A DNA stretch of 64,000 nucleotides from Craterostigma plantagineum (GCA_027422505.1 JAPQWV010001564.1:17773-81772), one strand, 5' to 3'; counted from the stretch's first letter, positions 1 through 11,290 are shown. Numbers and translations: made by a program. The notes: generated from the sequence alone by a model not told the origin.

Positions 1-6
1 TCTTTT

Positions 7-1039
7 TCATCGAGTCGGCATATTAAAAGTAACTTTCTCGCCATCTACTGTCAAGGTTAAAGTCCCATTCCTAACGTCTATCATGGTTTCTCCTGTGGCT
101 AAGAACGGTCTGCCTAATATCAACGGGACATTATCATCCTCCTCCATGTCTAAAATAACGAAATCAGCAGGAATTACGAACTTATCCACTTTAACTAGAA
201 CGTCCTCGATAACACCTCGAGGATACTTCAACGATCTATCGGCTAATTGCAAGCTCATCCTAGTAGGTCGTGGCTCACCTAATCCTAAGCGCTTAAACAT
301 TGAATATGGCATTAAATTAATGCTAGCACCTAGGTCAGCTAACGCACGCTCAACAACTAAGTCTCCTATAAGACAGGGAATAGTAAAACTCCCTGGGTCC
401 TTAAGCTTCTTAGGGATCTTGCTTTGGAGTATCGCCGAGCACTCTCCTCGCAGACATACAGTGGAGACGTGTTCGAGCTTCCTTCTGTTCGTCAGTAAGT
501 CCTTCAAGAACTTGGCGAAGCTGGGCATCTGCGTAATAGCTTCGACAAAAGGTAGGTTAATATGTAATTCCTTACACATACCATAAATTTACCAAATTGT
601 GCCTCGTCTTTGTCCTTCTTTAGTCGAGCCGGGTAAGGAATTTTTGGCTGGTATGGCTTCACCGGTGGTTGCTCAATCTCCTTTGCCTTTTCTTTTTGAG
701 GCTCGACCTTTTCCTTTTCAGATTCAGCGTTTTCCTTCTCAGCTTCGGCTTTCTCAACATTGTCGTCTTTGCCTACTTCCACTTCTGGCTCGTCGTGGAC
801 CTCGACCTCAGCTTTATCATTTGTTTCTTCTTGGGAGGTACCTCTTGCAACTCTCTTCCGTTTCTCAGGGTGACCGCCTTGCAATACTCCTTGGGATTTG
901 GTTCGGTATAACTTGGGAGTGATCCCTGAGTTCGCTCAGCCAACTGCTTCGCCATCTGGCCCACTTGTTGCTCCAATTTCTTGATAGAGGCGTCTGTGTT
1001 CTGGGCACGTACCTCTATGTACTCCTCCATCTTATTCAT
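7..1039 (-). pseudogene. Gag-pro linker and aspartic protease of the gypsy element (frame-broken)
   Basis: Successive frames (1039-773, 884-504, 579-7) encode a coiled segment with LEQQVGQMAKQLAER, then a highly acidic Glu/Lys linker, then KPYQPKIPYPARLKKDK, then a retropepsin-like domain. The protease shows the active-site region ALADLGASINLMP and the ILGRPFLA flap/C-terminal motif. The usual D-S/T-G is here D-L-G, as is common in Athila/Tat proteases. Frame changes occur near 1039, 850 and 575. The coding continues off the left edge. Confidence 0.8.
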
Positions 1040-2424
1040 TCGACTCTCGTGGGCTTGAGTGGTGTTGCTGAAATTGTGAGGAGCGTCTTCATCATGTCCT
1101 TCATCTCCCTCATGTCATCGGATCCTCCTGCGGATGCGTTCTGGTACTGTCGTGGCGGCCCATTTTGGAATCCGGATGGTCTGGGCTGAAATCCTGGCGG
1201 TCCTTGGCCCTGATGGTTCTGATTTCCGTATGCCAAGTTTGGATGTGCCCGAGGCTGGAAACTTCGCTGGCCACCTTGGTAATTGCCCATATAGTCTACG
1301 TGCTCCAGCGGCTGCCCAAGTTGGCATTCTGAGGTCTCGTGGGCTGCGCCACAAATCCCGCACAAGGGTATGTATGTATGCTGCGTCGTGTGGTGGTCGC
1401 TACGGCGTTCACGGGCTGTATCTGCCCGGACTTGGGAAGTAATGCACCTATCACCGTCTGCAACTGGGAGTTCGTCGATGCGATTTGTTGCTGGAGCGCC
1501 TCGATCTTGGCACTAGTGGCCGTCTCCTCGCTGACTCCGAACACACCGGGTGTCTTCATCCTGGTATTGCCCCTCATGAAACTGTTCCTCGAGTAATCCT
1601 CAATCAAATTCCACGCGTCCGTGGCATTGAGCTTCACGAGTCCTCCTCCTGCGGCTCCGTCTAGCATATGGACAGTCTGATCATTGAGGCCCTCGTGGAA
1701 TCGGTTGATCATAGCAGCTTTCGACATCCCGTGTTGTGGGCATTTCTTCAATAAGGATTTGTATCGCTCCCACACTTCGTAGAGATTCTCTGAATCCTTC
1801 TGGTGAAAAAGGGAAATCTCCGTCTTCAACCGTAATACCTTTTGCAGTGGGAAGTAATGGCCGATGAATGCTGCTCGTAGTTCTTCCCACGTAGTGATCG
1901 ATCTGGGCGGTAACATCTCCAACCAATCCTTCGCCCTGTACTTGAGTGAGAATGGAAACAACATTAGTTTAATCGCATCACTCGGGACCCCATTAATCTT
2001 AATGGTGTCTGTTACTGTAAGAAAAGCCTTCAGGTGGGAGTACGGATCATCATCGGGATTTCCTTCAAACTGGGCCGTCTGAAAGATCATCTGAAGCCAG
2101 GCGTGCTTCAGCTCGAAATTGTTGTTCTCGATCGGCGGAATAACGATTGCCGATTTCAGTTCCGCCGAGGGAGGCACTCTTGAGTAGGTCTTGTAGAGAT
2201 TGTTCCTCTTCTTGGTCCTGGTGGACCGGTACTCTGCGTTCAGCCATCTCGACTTCTGTCTCTCGACCGTCTACAGATGCCTCTGTTCGAGAATTCTCTG
2301 CCGACTCCTGAGAGTTGTCCTCTGAGTAGCTTACTAACGCTTCTTGATAGTTACTAGCCGTGCCTTCTGAATTGTATCTGAGCTGCCTTCGCAATTTTCC
2401 GCTCGAAATCTGGATCTCCTTCAA
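1036..2424 (-). pseudogene. Retrotransposon gag (frame-broken)
   Basis: Three reading-frame pieces (about 2424-2065, 2177-1296 and 1365-1036) together give a gag protein. The middle piece holds the Retrotrans_gag domain, with NNFELKHAWLQM and the W-E-E-L-RxxFxxxYFP block. The last piece has a zinc knuckle C-x2-C-x3-H-x4-C (CGICGAAHETSEC), the form often seen in this lineage. Frames change near 2170 and near 1340. Gag packages the element RNA. The frame breaks could be decay or sequencing indels. Confidence 0.85.
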
Positions 2425-2629
2425 CGATTGGACCTGATGGGTGGCTTCGGGTCATCCACCGTCAAACAGTACCTTCAATGAGTGAAAACAAAAATTTAGC
2501 GAAGAACTAGACAAATACGTTGAAAAGGTAACGAGACTAATAATGATGTAGAAACAAATAACGCAATTAACCAAAAACTGGGAAAATAGCTAAATTACCG
2601 AACTAGGGTGTTCCTAATATCAATCTATT

Positions 2630-2646
2630 CCCCGGCAACGGCGCCA
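2630..2646 (-). promoter_or_regulatory. Primer-binding site of the gypsy element
   Basis: The minus strand reads TGGCGCCGTTGCCGGGG, a PBS recurrent in Athila/Tat-type plant elements and complementary to a tRNA 3' end (usually given as tRNA-Asp). It lies a few bases inside the predicted LTR end, where minus-strand DNA synthesis would start. Confidence 0.85.
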
Positions 2647-2652
2647 AAAACT

Positions 2653-4331
2653 TGATCGCGTGTGTGTATGTTTAAATAAAAGATCGTGCGAGTACGTCAA
2701 GTAATAATTAAAACGAATATATATAACTAGAATCACGCGCGATAGGCAGTGTACCTATCGTTTGTAATATAGCTATAGCGAATATCCGAGTATCGATCAC
2801 GAGGAATAAATTGAGTACTAGTATTAACCTATCGACTCGATATTTAACCTAAATAAAATAACAGGATTTGTTTATATTACGAACTATCTTAACAGAGTAC
2901 TTAAAGGTTCGGAAGACTATAGAACTCGACTAGAAGTAATAAGAGTGCCTTAAGATGACAAATATGTGTCCGGGATTCGAATCCCGCTGAGTTTTGTTGA
3001 CTAAGGCTTACGGAATATCGCTCCTACGTGATTATCGACTAAATCGCAGTAATTTTTCTACCCACTCACGGATTTGCTGTCGCCCTAAACGTTCGTGGGG
3101 ATCTAAGTTTAGCGATTACAAGGCGGCGAGGATCGAGTATTTGCTGTCGCCCTATACTCGAATCCTAACGTCTACGAACGGCCTAATCGTTATTTAGCTG
3201 TCGCCCTAAACGATATACCACACATGCATATCAACACATAGACATATTGATACGAAGAAACAATATCATAGAACGATAAATAGTCGAATATACGTGTTCA
3301 CGATTATCCTACGCCTTAACTACAACATAACCCAACGTTCATCTATTCTCAAACACACAAGAGAATTAACCACTCATATTGAACGTCACAACAACGAGAT
3401 TTAAGGGAAACGAGGATAGAGAACTCATAAAAACTTCCCTAAGGAGTGAATATGGCGTTTCCGAGGTGGAGCACTCGTTCCTCGGTCGTATGAGCGTAGC
3501 TTCGTTGTTGGATCGTCCCTTGAGCTTCTCCGAATCACGGGACTGCTTCTAGTGTTCTTCCTTCTCTTCTTTGCTCTAAGTTTTCGTCCCTCTCAGATTC
3601 TCCGTGAGTTCTGAGTAGTGCCTCCCTTTTATGCTTCGAAAATGGGCTAAAACCCTGAATTTTGGCACGTTCACGGCCTCTTAACGGGCCTTCACGGCCG
3701 TGACGGCGGCTAAAAACCCTATTTCTTGACTTCCTGGCATGAGTCACGGCCTCGTGCAACACGCTTCACGGCCGTGACGGCGGCTTAAACCCTAAATATT
3801 GACTCTCTGGTACAGGTCACGGCCTCTTGCATGAGGTGTCACGGCCGTGAATCAATGGTTTTTTTCTTCGTTGAGCACTCTGCCTTGATTCACGGCTTGT
3901 TGCATAAGCCATCACGGCCGTGACACTTGAGGTCTATTCTTTACTTAAGCCTCTGCCAGCATTCACGGCTTGTTGCATGATGATTCACGGCCGTGAATGT
4001 AGCTTCTTCAGGTTTCTGCCGTAGTTCACGGCCTCTTGCATAAGGCCTCACGGCCGTGACACGGAAGGGTCTTTCATCTTAACCTCACTGCCCACGTTCA
4101 CGGCCTCCTGCGAGGTGATTCACGGCCGTGAACTATGCCTGGCATCTGCATACTTGGTCCTTTTCGCGTCGTTTTCGCCTCGTTTTCGTTCCTTTTCGCT
4201 CGATAATCATTCCAAGGTCCTACAATATTTAAATGGGTGTAAATAAAGCCAACAAATGCATGGAATGACCAATAATTTCTTATTATAACCCAAATAAACA
4301 CAACAATAAACGTATTAAAATACGTTTATCA
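2653..4331 (-). repeat. 5' LTR of the Ty3/gypsy element
   Basis: The inner edge is set by the PBS at 2630-2646. The predicted LTR begins TGAT (plus strand 2653) and ends ATCA (4331), giving short inverted ends and about 1.68 kb. It contains three copies of GCTGTCGCCCT (3076, 3143, 3197), a 16-bp palindrome CGGGATTCGAATCCCG near 2973, and a tandem array of TCACGGCCGTGA palindromes at 3671-4131. The outer boundary is inferred from the inverted ends only, because the partner LTR is not visible. Confidence 0.75.
3671..4131. repeat. Tandem ~73-bp units centred on the palindrome TCACGGCCGTGA
   Basis: The exact 12-bp palindrome occurs at 3692, 3766, 3839, 3912, 3985, 4048 and 4120. Spacings are 74, 73, 73, 73, 63 and 72 bp. 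Between most copies lies a second half-copy such as TCACGGCCTCTTGCA. The array sits inside the gypsy LTR. Confidence 0.9.
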
Positions 4332-5063
4332 AAGAGGTAGATGGATGCCTTGCTTTTTTGTTACCTGCGGCAGGTTGAGTCATGCTCCACTTAGATACTT
4401 CAAGAATCAAGACACAATAAATTCGTATTGTATGCCAAGCAGTACGGCAGTAAGTTTCCACATTCTTCGCCACAGAATTGAATTATTTCGTATAGGATAA
4501 GAAAAATCATGGAGCATGAGAAACAGAAGAAACACTAAACCTCTCTGTTGACTATCCTCACTCTCCTGAACGCAAATGTAGGTCAGCTCATGGAAACCCA
4601 TTTATCAGTTAAGAGCATCATAAGCAGCAAGGATACTGGTTTTCGAGCACTAATGACTTTTAAAGACTTCCACTGTTCTACTTACGTACCTTCAATTCCA
4701 GGAACTATTAACCATCGGAATCGGATCCATGATGATGAAACTCAGATAGATAGATGTGGATAGCTTAATCTAAACTATGACATCATATCAATATTTCATA
4801 TCACTTACTCCATGCTCCTATACGAATAGATCGGTCAAGGATGAAAATATCTCGGATGTTTGTGCGAATCCATACAATCAAATAAAACAATTTTCCTAGC
4901 TCAAGGACAGAAGAATATATCAATAACACGCACACAAGCACACATAGATATCAGTTTTTAATTACCCAGCGCTTAGTCGATCCACAATGTAGCGGCTTTC
5001 CAAGAGCTGAGCTGATGAAAACAGCAGAACACACAGGCGGTAGAGGAACGAATTCAAATACGC
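4332..5063 (-). other. Host sequence left of the copia insertion; possible spliced gene remnant
   Basis: No long reading frame. On the minus strand, 4969-5012 could be an exon preceded by TTTTCATCAG and followed by GTAATT, and the 4700s hold another short open stretch ending before GTACGTAAG. Together with a short ATG-led segment right of the copia element (about 10240-10290, ending before GTAAATG), this could be a minus-strand gene whose first intron took the 5.1-kb insertion. I do not recognise the product, and a stop falls early in the putative first exon. Confidence 0.2.
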
Positions 5064-5068
5064 GAGTT
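5064..5068. repeat. Target-site duplication GAGTT (left)
   Basis: The five bases GAGTT immediately precede the LTR start TGTTGTATAA and recur immediately after the 3' LTR end at 10207-10211. Five bp is the expected size for a copia integrase. Confidence 0.95.
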
Positions 5069-5568
5069 TGTTGTATAATTTTCTATTTGGCCACTTAGCA
5101 TAGCTAAGTGGCTCGTTCTGATTCGTCCACGTAATATAGCTACACGGCAGATTCTGGTTCGCCCACGTATACAGCTACGCGGCTCATTCTGGTTCGCCCA
5201 CGTATATAGCTACGCGGCTCATTCTGGTTCGTCCACGTGTCTAGCTACGCGGCTAATTCTGATTCGCCCGAGCCTAAAACCTTCAGCTATAAATAGGCTA
5301 GCTATAAGTCATTGTAAATCATCGAAAACAATAACTTCTTCTTATATTCAGTATATACAAGTGTTGTAAGGAAAAATATTTAGAGAGTTGGTGAGTCTCC
5401 TATTGTAAGAGAGATATAGTTAGTGTTCTCCTTACGGTAGAGAGTTGTAACTCCTAAATTACCCACAGTAAAATTTCCTTACCTTGCCCGTGGTTTTTCA
5501 CCCTAACTTTGGGGTTTTCCACGTAAATTCCTGGTGTCCCTTTATTTTATACTGTCCTTTTTACAACA
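5069..5568 (+). repeat. 5' LTR of the copia element
   Basis: Starts TGTTGTATAA and ends TTTTTACAACA. The U3 holds five imperfect ~35-bp units (about 5103-5278), each with a GCTACGCGGC-like core and most with a CCACGT core; the fourth contains a full G-box CACGTG. A TATA box, TATAAATA, lies at 5288-5295. The array is a plausible transcriptional enhancer, by analogy with repeated U3 boxes in tobacco Tnt1. Confidence 0.95.
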
Positions 5569-5570
5569 AG

Positions 5571-5582
5571 TGGTATCAGAGC
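5571..5582 (+). promoter_or_regulatory. Primer-binding site, initiator tRNA-Met
   Basis: TGGTATCAGAGC, two bases inside the 5' LTR end, is the standard plant copia PBS complementary to the 3' end of initiator methionine tRNA. Confidence 0.95.
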
Positions 5583-5730
5583 TTTGGCTGGGTGTTTATA
5601 ATATCTACTTACCGTATGCTCTGTGGTTGCCAATAATATTGGATCCTCCACATCAGAAAGTTTGTTAGATTATTACTATTCATCCATTAAAGTTTCTGGG
5701 GAGAGAAAAAAAAAAAGAGAGAAAAAAAAA

Positions 5731-8700
5731 ATGGCAACTAAGCATGAGATTGAGAAATTCAACGGGAAAATTACTCCCTGTGGAAGGTAAAAGTCAAGGC
5801 AATTTTGCTCAAAGAAAATTGTCTGGAAGCTATCACTGGCAGGCCGGAAAGAATTACAAGTGATGCCAAATGGAAGAAGATTGATGGAAAGGCTACTGCC
5901 AATATTCATCTCGCATTAGCAGATGATATATTGTCGAGCGTCGTGGAGAAAACTAGTGCAAAGGAAATCTGGGATCACCTTGATAAGCTATATCAAGCCA
6001 AGTCGCTTCATACCCGGATTTTCTTGAAGAAGAAATTATATGCTCTAAAGATGATGAATCTTCTTCAGCAACAGAGCACATCAACAAAATGGTTACTCTG
6101 TTTGGCCAACTCAAAGACTGGACTGCAACATAGAGTCAAGCGATCGTGCTGAACTCCTACTCGCAAGTCTGCCAGATTCTTATGCTCATCTCGTCATCAG
6201 TCTAACCAACAACCAAACTGCAGAGCAACTTATCTATGATGACGTTGCTGCTGCTGTTCTGGAAGAAGAAAACCGGCGCAATAACACGGAGAAAAAGGTG
6301 ATTACACCCCATCAAGCAGAGGCGCTGACTGTGACGAAGGCAAGATCTGGAGAACGTGGTCCAAGTGGGAGTCGAAAGCGGATCAGATATGAAGAACGTG
6401 GTCCTAGTGGGAGTCAAAAATCGGTCCCGCAAAATAAAAAGGCTATCAAATGTTATCACTGTGGCAAGAAGGGTCACATGAAGAAAGATTGTTGGGGTCT
6501 AAACAAAAACCTCAATGCTCAAGGAAACATGGCCGACGCTCGAGACAACGGATTTGTTCTAGTATGTGAAGCTGCATCCACCATCGGAGAAAAGGGAAGA
6601 TTTGATGATATATGGCTTCTCGACTCCGCAGCTACTTTCCACATGACCTCAAGAAGGGAATGGTTTCATCAGTACAAACCAACCTCTGAAGGGTTCGTGT
6701 ACAGCTGTAATGATCAACCTCTGAAGATTGTTGGGATCGGTATCATCAAATTAAAGATGTATGATGGCACCATCCGTACCATTCAAGCTGTGCGACATGT
6801 TGAGAGTCTGAAGAAAAATCTATTGTCTGTGGGGCAGCTAGATGATCTTGGTCTTACAATTAAACTGGAGAACAAGGTCATGGAAATCTTTCAAGGAGTG
6901 CAAATAATAATGAAAGGGGAAAAGATCGCTTCAAACTTATACATGCTGAAGGGGGAAACTCTACAGGAAGGGCAAACTTCTGTGGCCACTACAAATTCAA
7001 TCGAGAAGTCTTCGATGACTTGGCACAAGAAGCTTGGTCATATGTCTGAGCAAGGCATGAAAATTCTTGTCCAGAAGAATCTACTTCCTGGTCTCACAAT
7101 CGTGTCACTACCATTTTGTGAGAATTGCATTGTAAGTAAGCAGCATCGCCCGAAGTTCAGCCCGTCAAAATTCAGAAGTAAAGAAATTTTAGAACTGCTG
7201 CACTCTGACGTTTGGCAAGCACCGTCACATCTCTGGGGGGAGCAAACTACTTCGTGTCATTCATCGACGACTATTCCAGAAGATGTTGGGTGTATCCAAT
7301 CAAGAAGAAGGACGATGTGTTTCCTACCTTCAAAACATACAAAGCGCGGGTCGAACTTGAATCCAGTAAGAAGATCAAATGCCTGCGGTCCGACAATGGA
7401 GGAGAATATACTGGCAGAGAATTCAATGAATTCTGCAAAGGTGCGGGTATTAAAAGACAGTTCACAACGGCATATACTCCACAACAAAATGGGGTGGCAG
7501 AGCGGCTGAATAGGACCTTGTTGGAAAGAACGAGGGCTATGCTGAGAACTACAAGCCTAGACAAGGAATTTTGGGCGGAAGCGATCTGCACTGCCTGCTA
7601 TGTGGTGAATCGGTCCCCATCTACTGCTATAGAGATGAGGACACCGATGGAAATGTGGACTGGCAAACCTGCTGATTATTCAAACCTCCATATATTTGGA
7701 AGCCCTACATATGTGATGTACCACAATCAAGAAACGACGAAGTTGGATCCAAAGTCCAGAAGATGTCTATTTCTGGGGTACGCAGAAGGAGTAAAGGGTT
7801 ATCGTTTGTGGGATCTCACTGACCACAAAGTTGTTATCAGCAGAGATGTTAATTTTCTCGAAGATAGCGACCAGGAGCAATTCAACCATGATGGCAATAT
7901 GACAAAGACTACACCAACACCGGCGAAGAGAAAATTGAAGCAAGATGATTCTTCTGAAGCCGAACCAGCGCACGAAGAGCTCAACCCGGTCGAAACTGAA
8001 GTACCAGACCTCGGGCGATCAAAACGAATTCGTAAGACGCCTATTTGGTACTCAGATTATGATACTGAGAGTAACATTGCATACTGTTTTCTAACTGAGG
8101 ATGGAGAGCCAACGACTTTCCAAGAAGCACTGAAGAGTTCAGATGCGAGTCAGTGGATTTCAGCAATGCAAGAAGAAATGGAAGCTCTCAGTAAAAATAA
8201 GACATGGGAATTGGTGCCATTACCGCAAGGAAGGAGACCTATTGGAAACAAATGGGTGTACAAGATCAAGCGGAATGGTGATGACCAGATAGAGCGATAT
8301 CGTGCAAGACTGGTTGTAAAGGGATACGCTCAGAAAGAAGGAATCGACTTCAATGAGATATTCTCACCGGTGGTTCGACTTACAACAGTCAGGGTTGTCT
8401 TGTCAATGTGTGCCACATTTGACCTGCATCTTGAGCAACTTGACGTCAAAACGGCTTTTCTCCATGGCGACCTGAAGGAGAAATATATATGCTTCAACCA
8501 GAAGGCTTTCAAGAAAAAGGGAAAGAAGATCTGGTTTGCAAGCTAATCAAATCTCTTTACGGGCTCAAGCAAGCACCACGATGCTGGTACAAGAGATTTG
8601 ATTCATTCATAATGAGTCTCGGCTACACCAGGCTTTATTCAGATCCTTGCGCGTATTTCAAGAGATTTCACTCTGAAGATTATATCATGTTGCTGTTGTA

Positions 8701-9664
8701 CGTCGACGATATGCTGGTAGCAGGACCCAACAAAGATCGTATCAATGATCTGAAGATTCAACTCGCTAGTGAATTCGAAATGAAGGACTTGGGACAGGCA
8801 AACAAAATTCTTGGCGTACAAATCTCTCGAGACAGAAGCAATAGGAAGATTTGGCTTTCTCAAAAGAACTACTTGAAGAAAGTCTTGCGAAGTTCAACAT
8901 GCAAGAAAGCAAGCCAATATCCACTCCTCTTGCTGCTAACTTCAAGTTATCTGTCGATATGTGTCCATCCAATGAAGATGAGAAAATGGAGATGTCTCGA
9001 GTGCCGTACGCATCCGCGATTGGAAGTTTGATATTTGCCATGGTGTGTACAAGACCGGACATTGCCCACGCAGTGGGAGCGGTGAGCCGATACATGTCCA
9101 ACCCCGGTCGGGAGCACTGGAGTGCTGTCAAGAGGATTCTCAGATACATAAAAGGAACCTCTGATTATGCGTTATGTTATGGAGGTACGGATTTACTGTC
9201 CACGGTTATGTTGATGCTGATTATGCAGGTGAACTTGATAAAAGCAGATCCACAACCGGATATGTGTTTAATCTTACTGGCGGTGCGGTAAGCTGGGTCT
9301 CAAAACTGCAGTCGATTGTTGTGACATCAACGACGGAAGCAGAATATGTAGCAGCTACGCAAGCCAGTAAAGAGGCAATATGGTTGAAGAGATTGTTGGA
9401 AGAACTCGGCCACAAACAAGAGAATATGTTCTCTATTGTGATAGCCAGAGTGCATTGCATCTTGCAAGGAATCCATCATTTCATTCAAGAACCAAACACA
9501 TCCGGGTCCAATACCACTTCGTTCGTGAACAAGTGGAAGAGGGAACAGTGGATATGCAAAAAGTTCACACTGCGGATAATTTGGCCGACTTCATGACCAA
9601 ATCAATCAACGTGGACAAATTCATGTGGTGCCGTTCCTCTTGTGGTTTGACAGAACATATGTGA
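5731..9664 (+). pseudogene. Copia gag-pol polyprotein (frame-broken)
   Basis: In order: gag with a UBN2-like core (about 5805-6150); CCHC knuckle C-x2-C-x4-H-x4-C at about 6450; protease with the WLLDSAATFHMT region (DSA rather than the usual DSG); GAG-pre-integrase HKKLGHMS; integrase core with SDNGGEY and the TAYTPQQNGVAER region; RT with the LDVKTAFLHGDL and YVDDMLVAG motifs; RNase H with [15 protein letters not shown] and the closing NLADFMTK region. Frame changes fall near 5775, 6140-6290, 7215-7240, 8500, 8870, 9190 and 9400. So many breaks sit oddly with near-identical LTRs, so sequencing indels are as likely as decay. Stop at 9664. Confidence 0.93.
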
Positions 9665-9689
9665 AGATTGATCGAGTCTCGATCAAATC

Positions 9690-9704
9690 TTCAAGTGGGA
9701 GAAA
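9690..9704 (+). promoter_or_regulatory. Polypurine tract of the copia element
   Basis: The purine-rich run AAGTGGGAGAAA directly precedes the 3' LTR start at 9705, the place where plus-strand DNA synthesis is primed. Confidence 0.85.
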
Positions 9705-10206
9705 TGTTGTATAATTTCTATTTGGCCACTTAGCATAGCTAAGTGGCTCGTTCTGATTCGTCCACGTAATATAGCTACACGGCAGATTCTGGTTCGCCCA
9801 CGTATACAGCTACGCGGCTCCATTCTGGTTCGCCCACGTATATAGCTACGCGGCTCATTCTGGTTCGTCCACGTGTCTAGCTACGCGGCTAATTCTGATT
9901 CGCCCGAGCCTAAAACCTTCAGCTATAAATAGGCTAGCTATAAGTCATTGTAAATCATCGAAAACAATAACTTCTTCTTATATTCAGTATATACAAGTGT
10001 TGTAAGGAAAAATATTTAGAGAGTTGGTGAGTCTCCTATTGTAAGAGAGATATAGTTAGTGTTCTCCTTACGGTAGAGAGTTGTAACTCCTAAATTACCC
10101 ACAGTAAAATTTCCTTACCTTGCCCGTGGTTTTTCACCCTAACTTTGGGGTTTTTCCACGTAAATTCCTGGTGTCCCCTTTATTTTATACTGTCCTTTTT
10201 ACAACA
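9705..10206 (+). repeat. 3' LTR of the copia element
   Basis: Same sequence as 5069-5568 apart from four 1-base length differences (near 9715, 9821, 10155 and 10178). Followed directly by the duplicated target GAGTT at 10207-10211. Confidence 0.95.
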
Positions 10207-10567
10207 GAGTTAAGATAAAAACGGAATAATCATTTACCTTTGGAACGAGAGTGCGCTACCCCCCAAATACAACAGCATGGAGATCCATCGCAGTTATCTC
10301 GCAATTCTGGCGTGACGCGAGTGTATTTCATTCAGACTAGAAGGCGAGAGAAAACTCGAGCAACGATGGCTAGGCTTTTGCTTAATTACTCTGTCGAGGT
10401 TGGCACCTCTACAGTTCACAGCAATTGGGGACGTAGAGCGTCTCAAATGGTTCAATGTGCTCCCGCGCTTTTGTCCCCTCCTCCTCGCGCCTCCATTTCT
10501 TTTATTATTATTTATTAAAATAATTGTTGAGCCACGTATTTGTCAGTTTGTCAGTTGTCACCCACCC
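10207..10567. other. Spacer between copia element and hAT MITE
   Basis: Contains the right target duplication, a possible short minus-strand exon (see 4332-5063) and, further right, GC-richer DNA that could be the upstream region of that gene. I see no complete gene. Confidence 0.3.
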
Positions 10568-11290
10568 TAGGGGTGAGCAAAAATATCCGGAAACCGATTC
10601 CGATCCGGTATCCGGTTTTCAAAACCCGAAAAAACGGATATCCGGTTTTAAAAACCGGATCGGATATCCGATCCGATTATTTTAAACTAAACCGGATCGG
10701 ATACGGATAGTGATTTGTCTAAAATCCGGATATCCGGTATCCGGTTTTATATTTAAAAAAAATAAAAAAAAAATAAAAAATAGTCCAAAAAGAAAAATGA
10801 AGGTCCAAAAAAGGAAAAAATCATCAAGTAGAATATTTAAATTTATATTATTTTTATTATTGCAAAAAACTTTGTTAGAGAATTGAGATAAAAAAAAAAC
10901 ATAAAAACATCGAGACGCGAGTAAAAATTAATGTGAATTTGTGGTATTGTGTTTATTATTTATTATGTAATTTTGAATCATAAATTCACATATTGTCTCA
11001 ATTAATATGTCTAGAAATTCTTATATTAAAAAATATATTTTTTTTATGTGATAAGAAATAAAAAAAATATGATTTTCAAAAAAAAATAATAAAAAATATA
11101 AGAAAAATAAATTTAAAAAACCGGATGCGGATATCCGGTGTAAATATCCGAATAAACCGGATATCCGATTTCCGGATATCCGATTAAAACCGGAGCGGAT
11201 ACGGATACCATTTTTTCGATATCCGAAAAATTCGGATATCCGAATTTCGGATATCCGAAAAAACCGGATATCCGGTTTTGCTCACCCCTA
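10568..11290. mobile_element. hAT-type MITE, 723 bp
   Basis: Terminal inverted repeats TAGGGGTGAGCAAAA / TTTTGCTCACCCCTA flank the element. The 8-bp target duplication ACCCACCC is perfect (10560-10567 and 11291-11298), the hAT size. Both subterminal regions are crowded with CCGGATATCCGG-like palindromes, while the centre is AT-rich. No coding capacity. Confidence 0.92.

Larger units (their letters stand above)
1..4331 (-). mobile_element. Ty3/gypsy LTR retrotransposon (Athila/Tat-like), 5' part
   Basis: Read on the minus strand, the order is LTR (2653-4331), primer-binding site (2630-2646), gag, then aspartic protease running to the left window edge. Reverse transcriptase and integrase would lie outside the window. 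The PBS matches the type commonly assigned to tRNA-Asp in Athila/Tat elements, and the long LTR fits that lineage. The coding part is broken by several frame changes, so this copy looks inactive as sequenced. The bases just outside the LTR are AAGAG (4332-4336), a candidate half of a 5-bp target duplication; the other half is not in the window. Confidence 0.88.
5069..10206 (+). mobile_element. Complete Ty1/copia retrotransposon (Tnt1/Tork-like)
   Basis: Two near-identical LTRs (5069-5568, 500 bp; 9705-10206, 502 bp) flank gag-pol. The target duplication GAGTT is perfect (5064-5068 and 10207-10211). The PBS is the initiator-Met type and a purine tract precedes the 3' LTR. The domain order gag, protease, integrase, RT, RNase H is that of copia. 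Reading the LTRs against each other I see no substitutions, only four 1-base length differences, so the insertion is very young. The polyprotein is nevertheless broken into several frames. Confidence 0.96.

Noticed and set aside
83..586. Plus-strand open frame opposite the gypsy protease
   Set aside because: Antisense shadow of the protease-coding strand; no family resemblance.
2965..2992. tRNA-like T-arm CGGGATTCGAATCCCG in the gypsy LTR
   Set aside because: It is a perfect palindrome with no matching A box, acceptor stem or anticodon arm around it, so no tRNA gene can be folded.
3671..4131. CRISPR-like array
   Set aside because: Regular repeats and spacers superficially, but the spacers are related to each other, the repeat is only 12 bp, there are no cas genes and this is a plant LTR.
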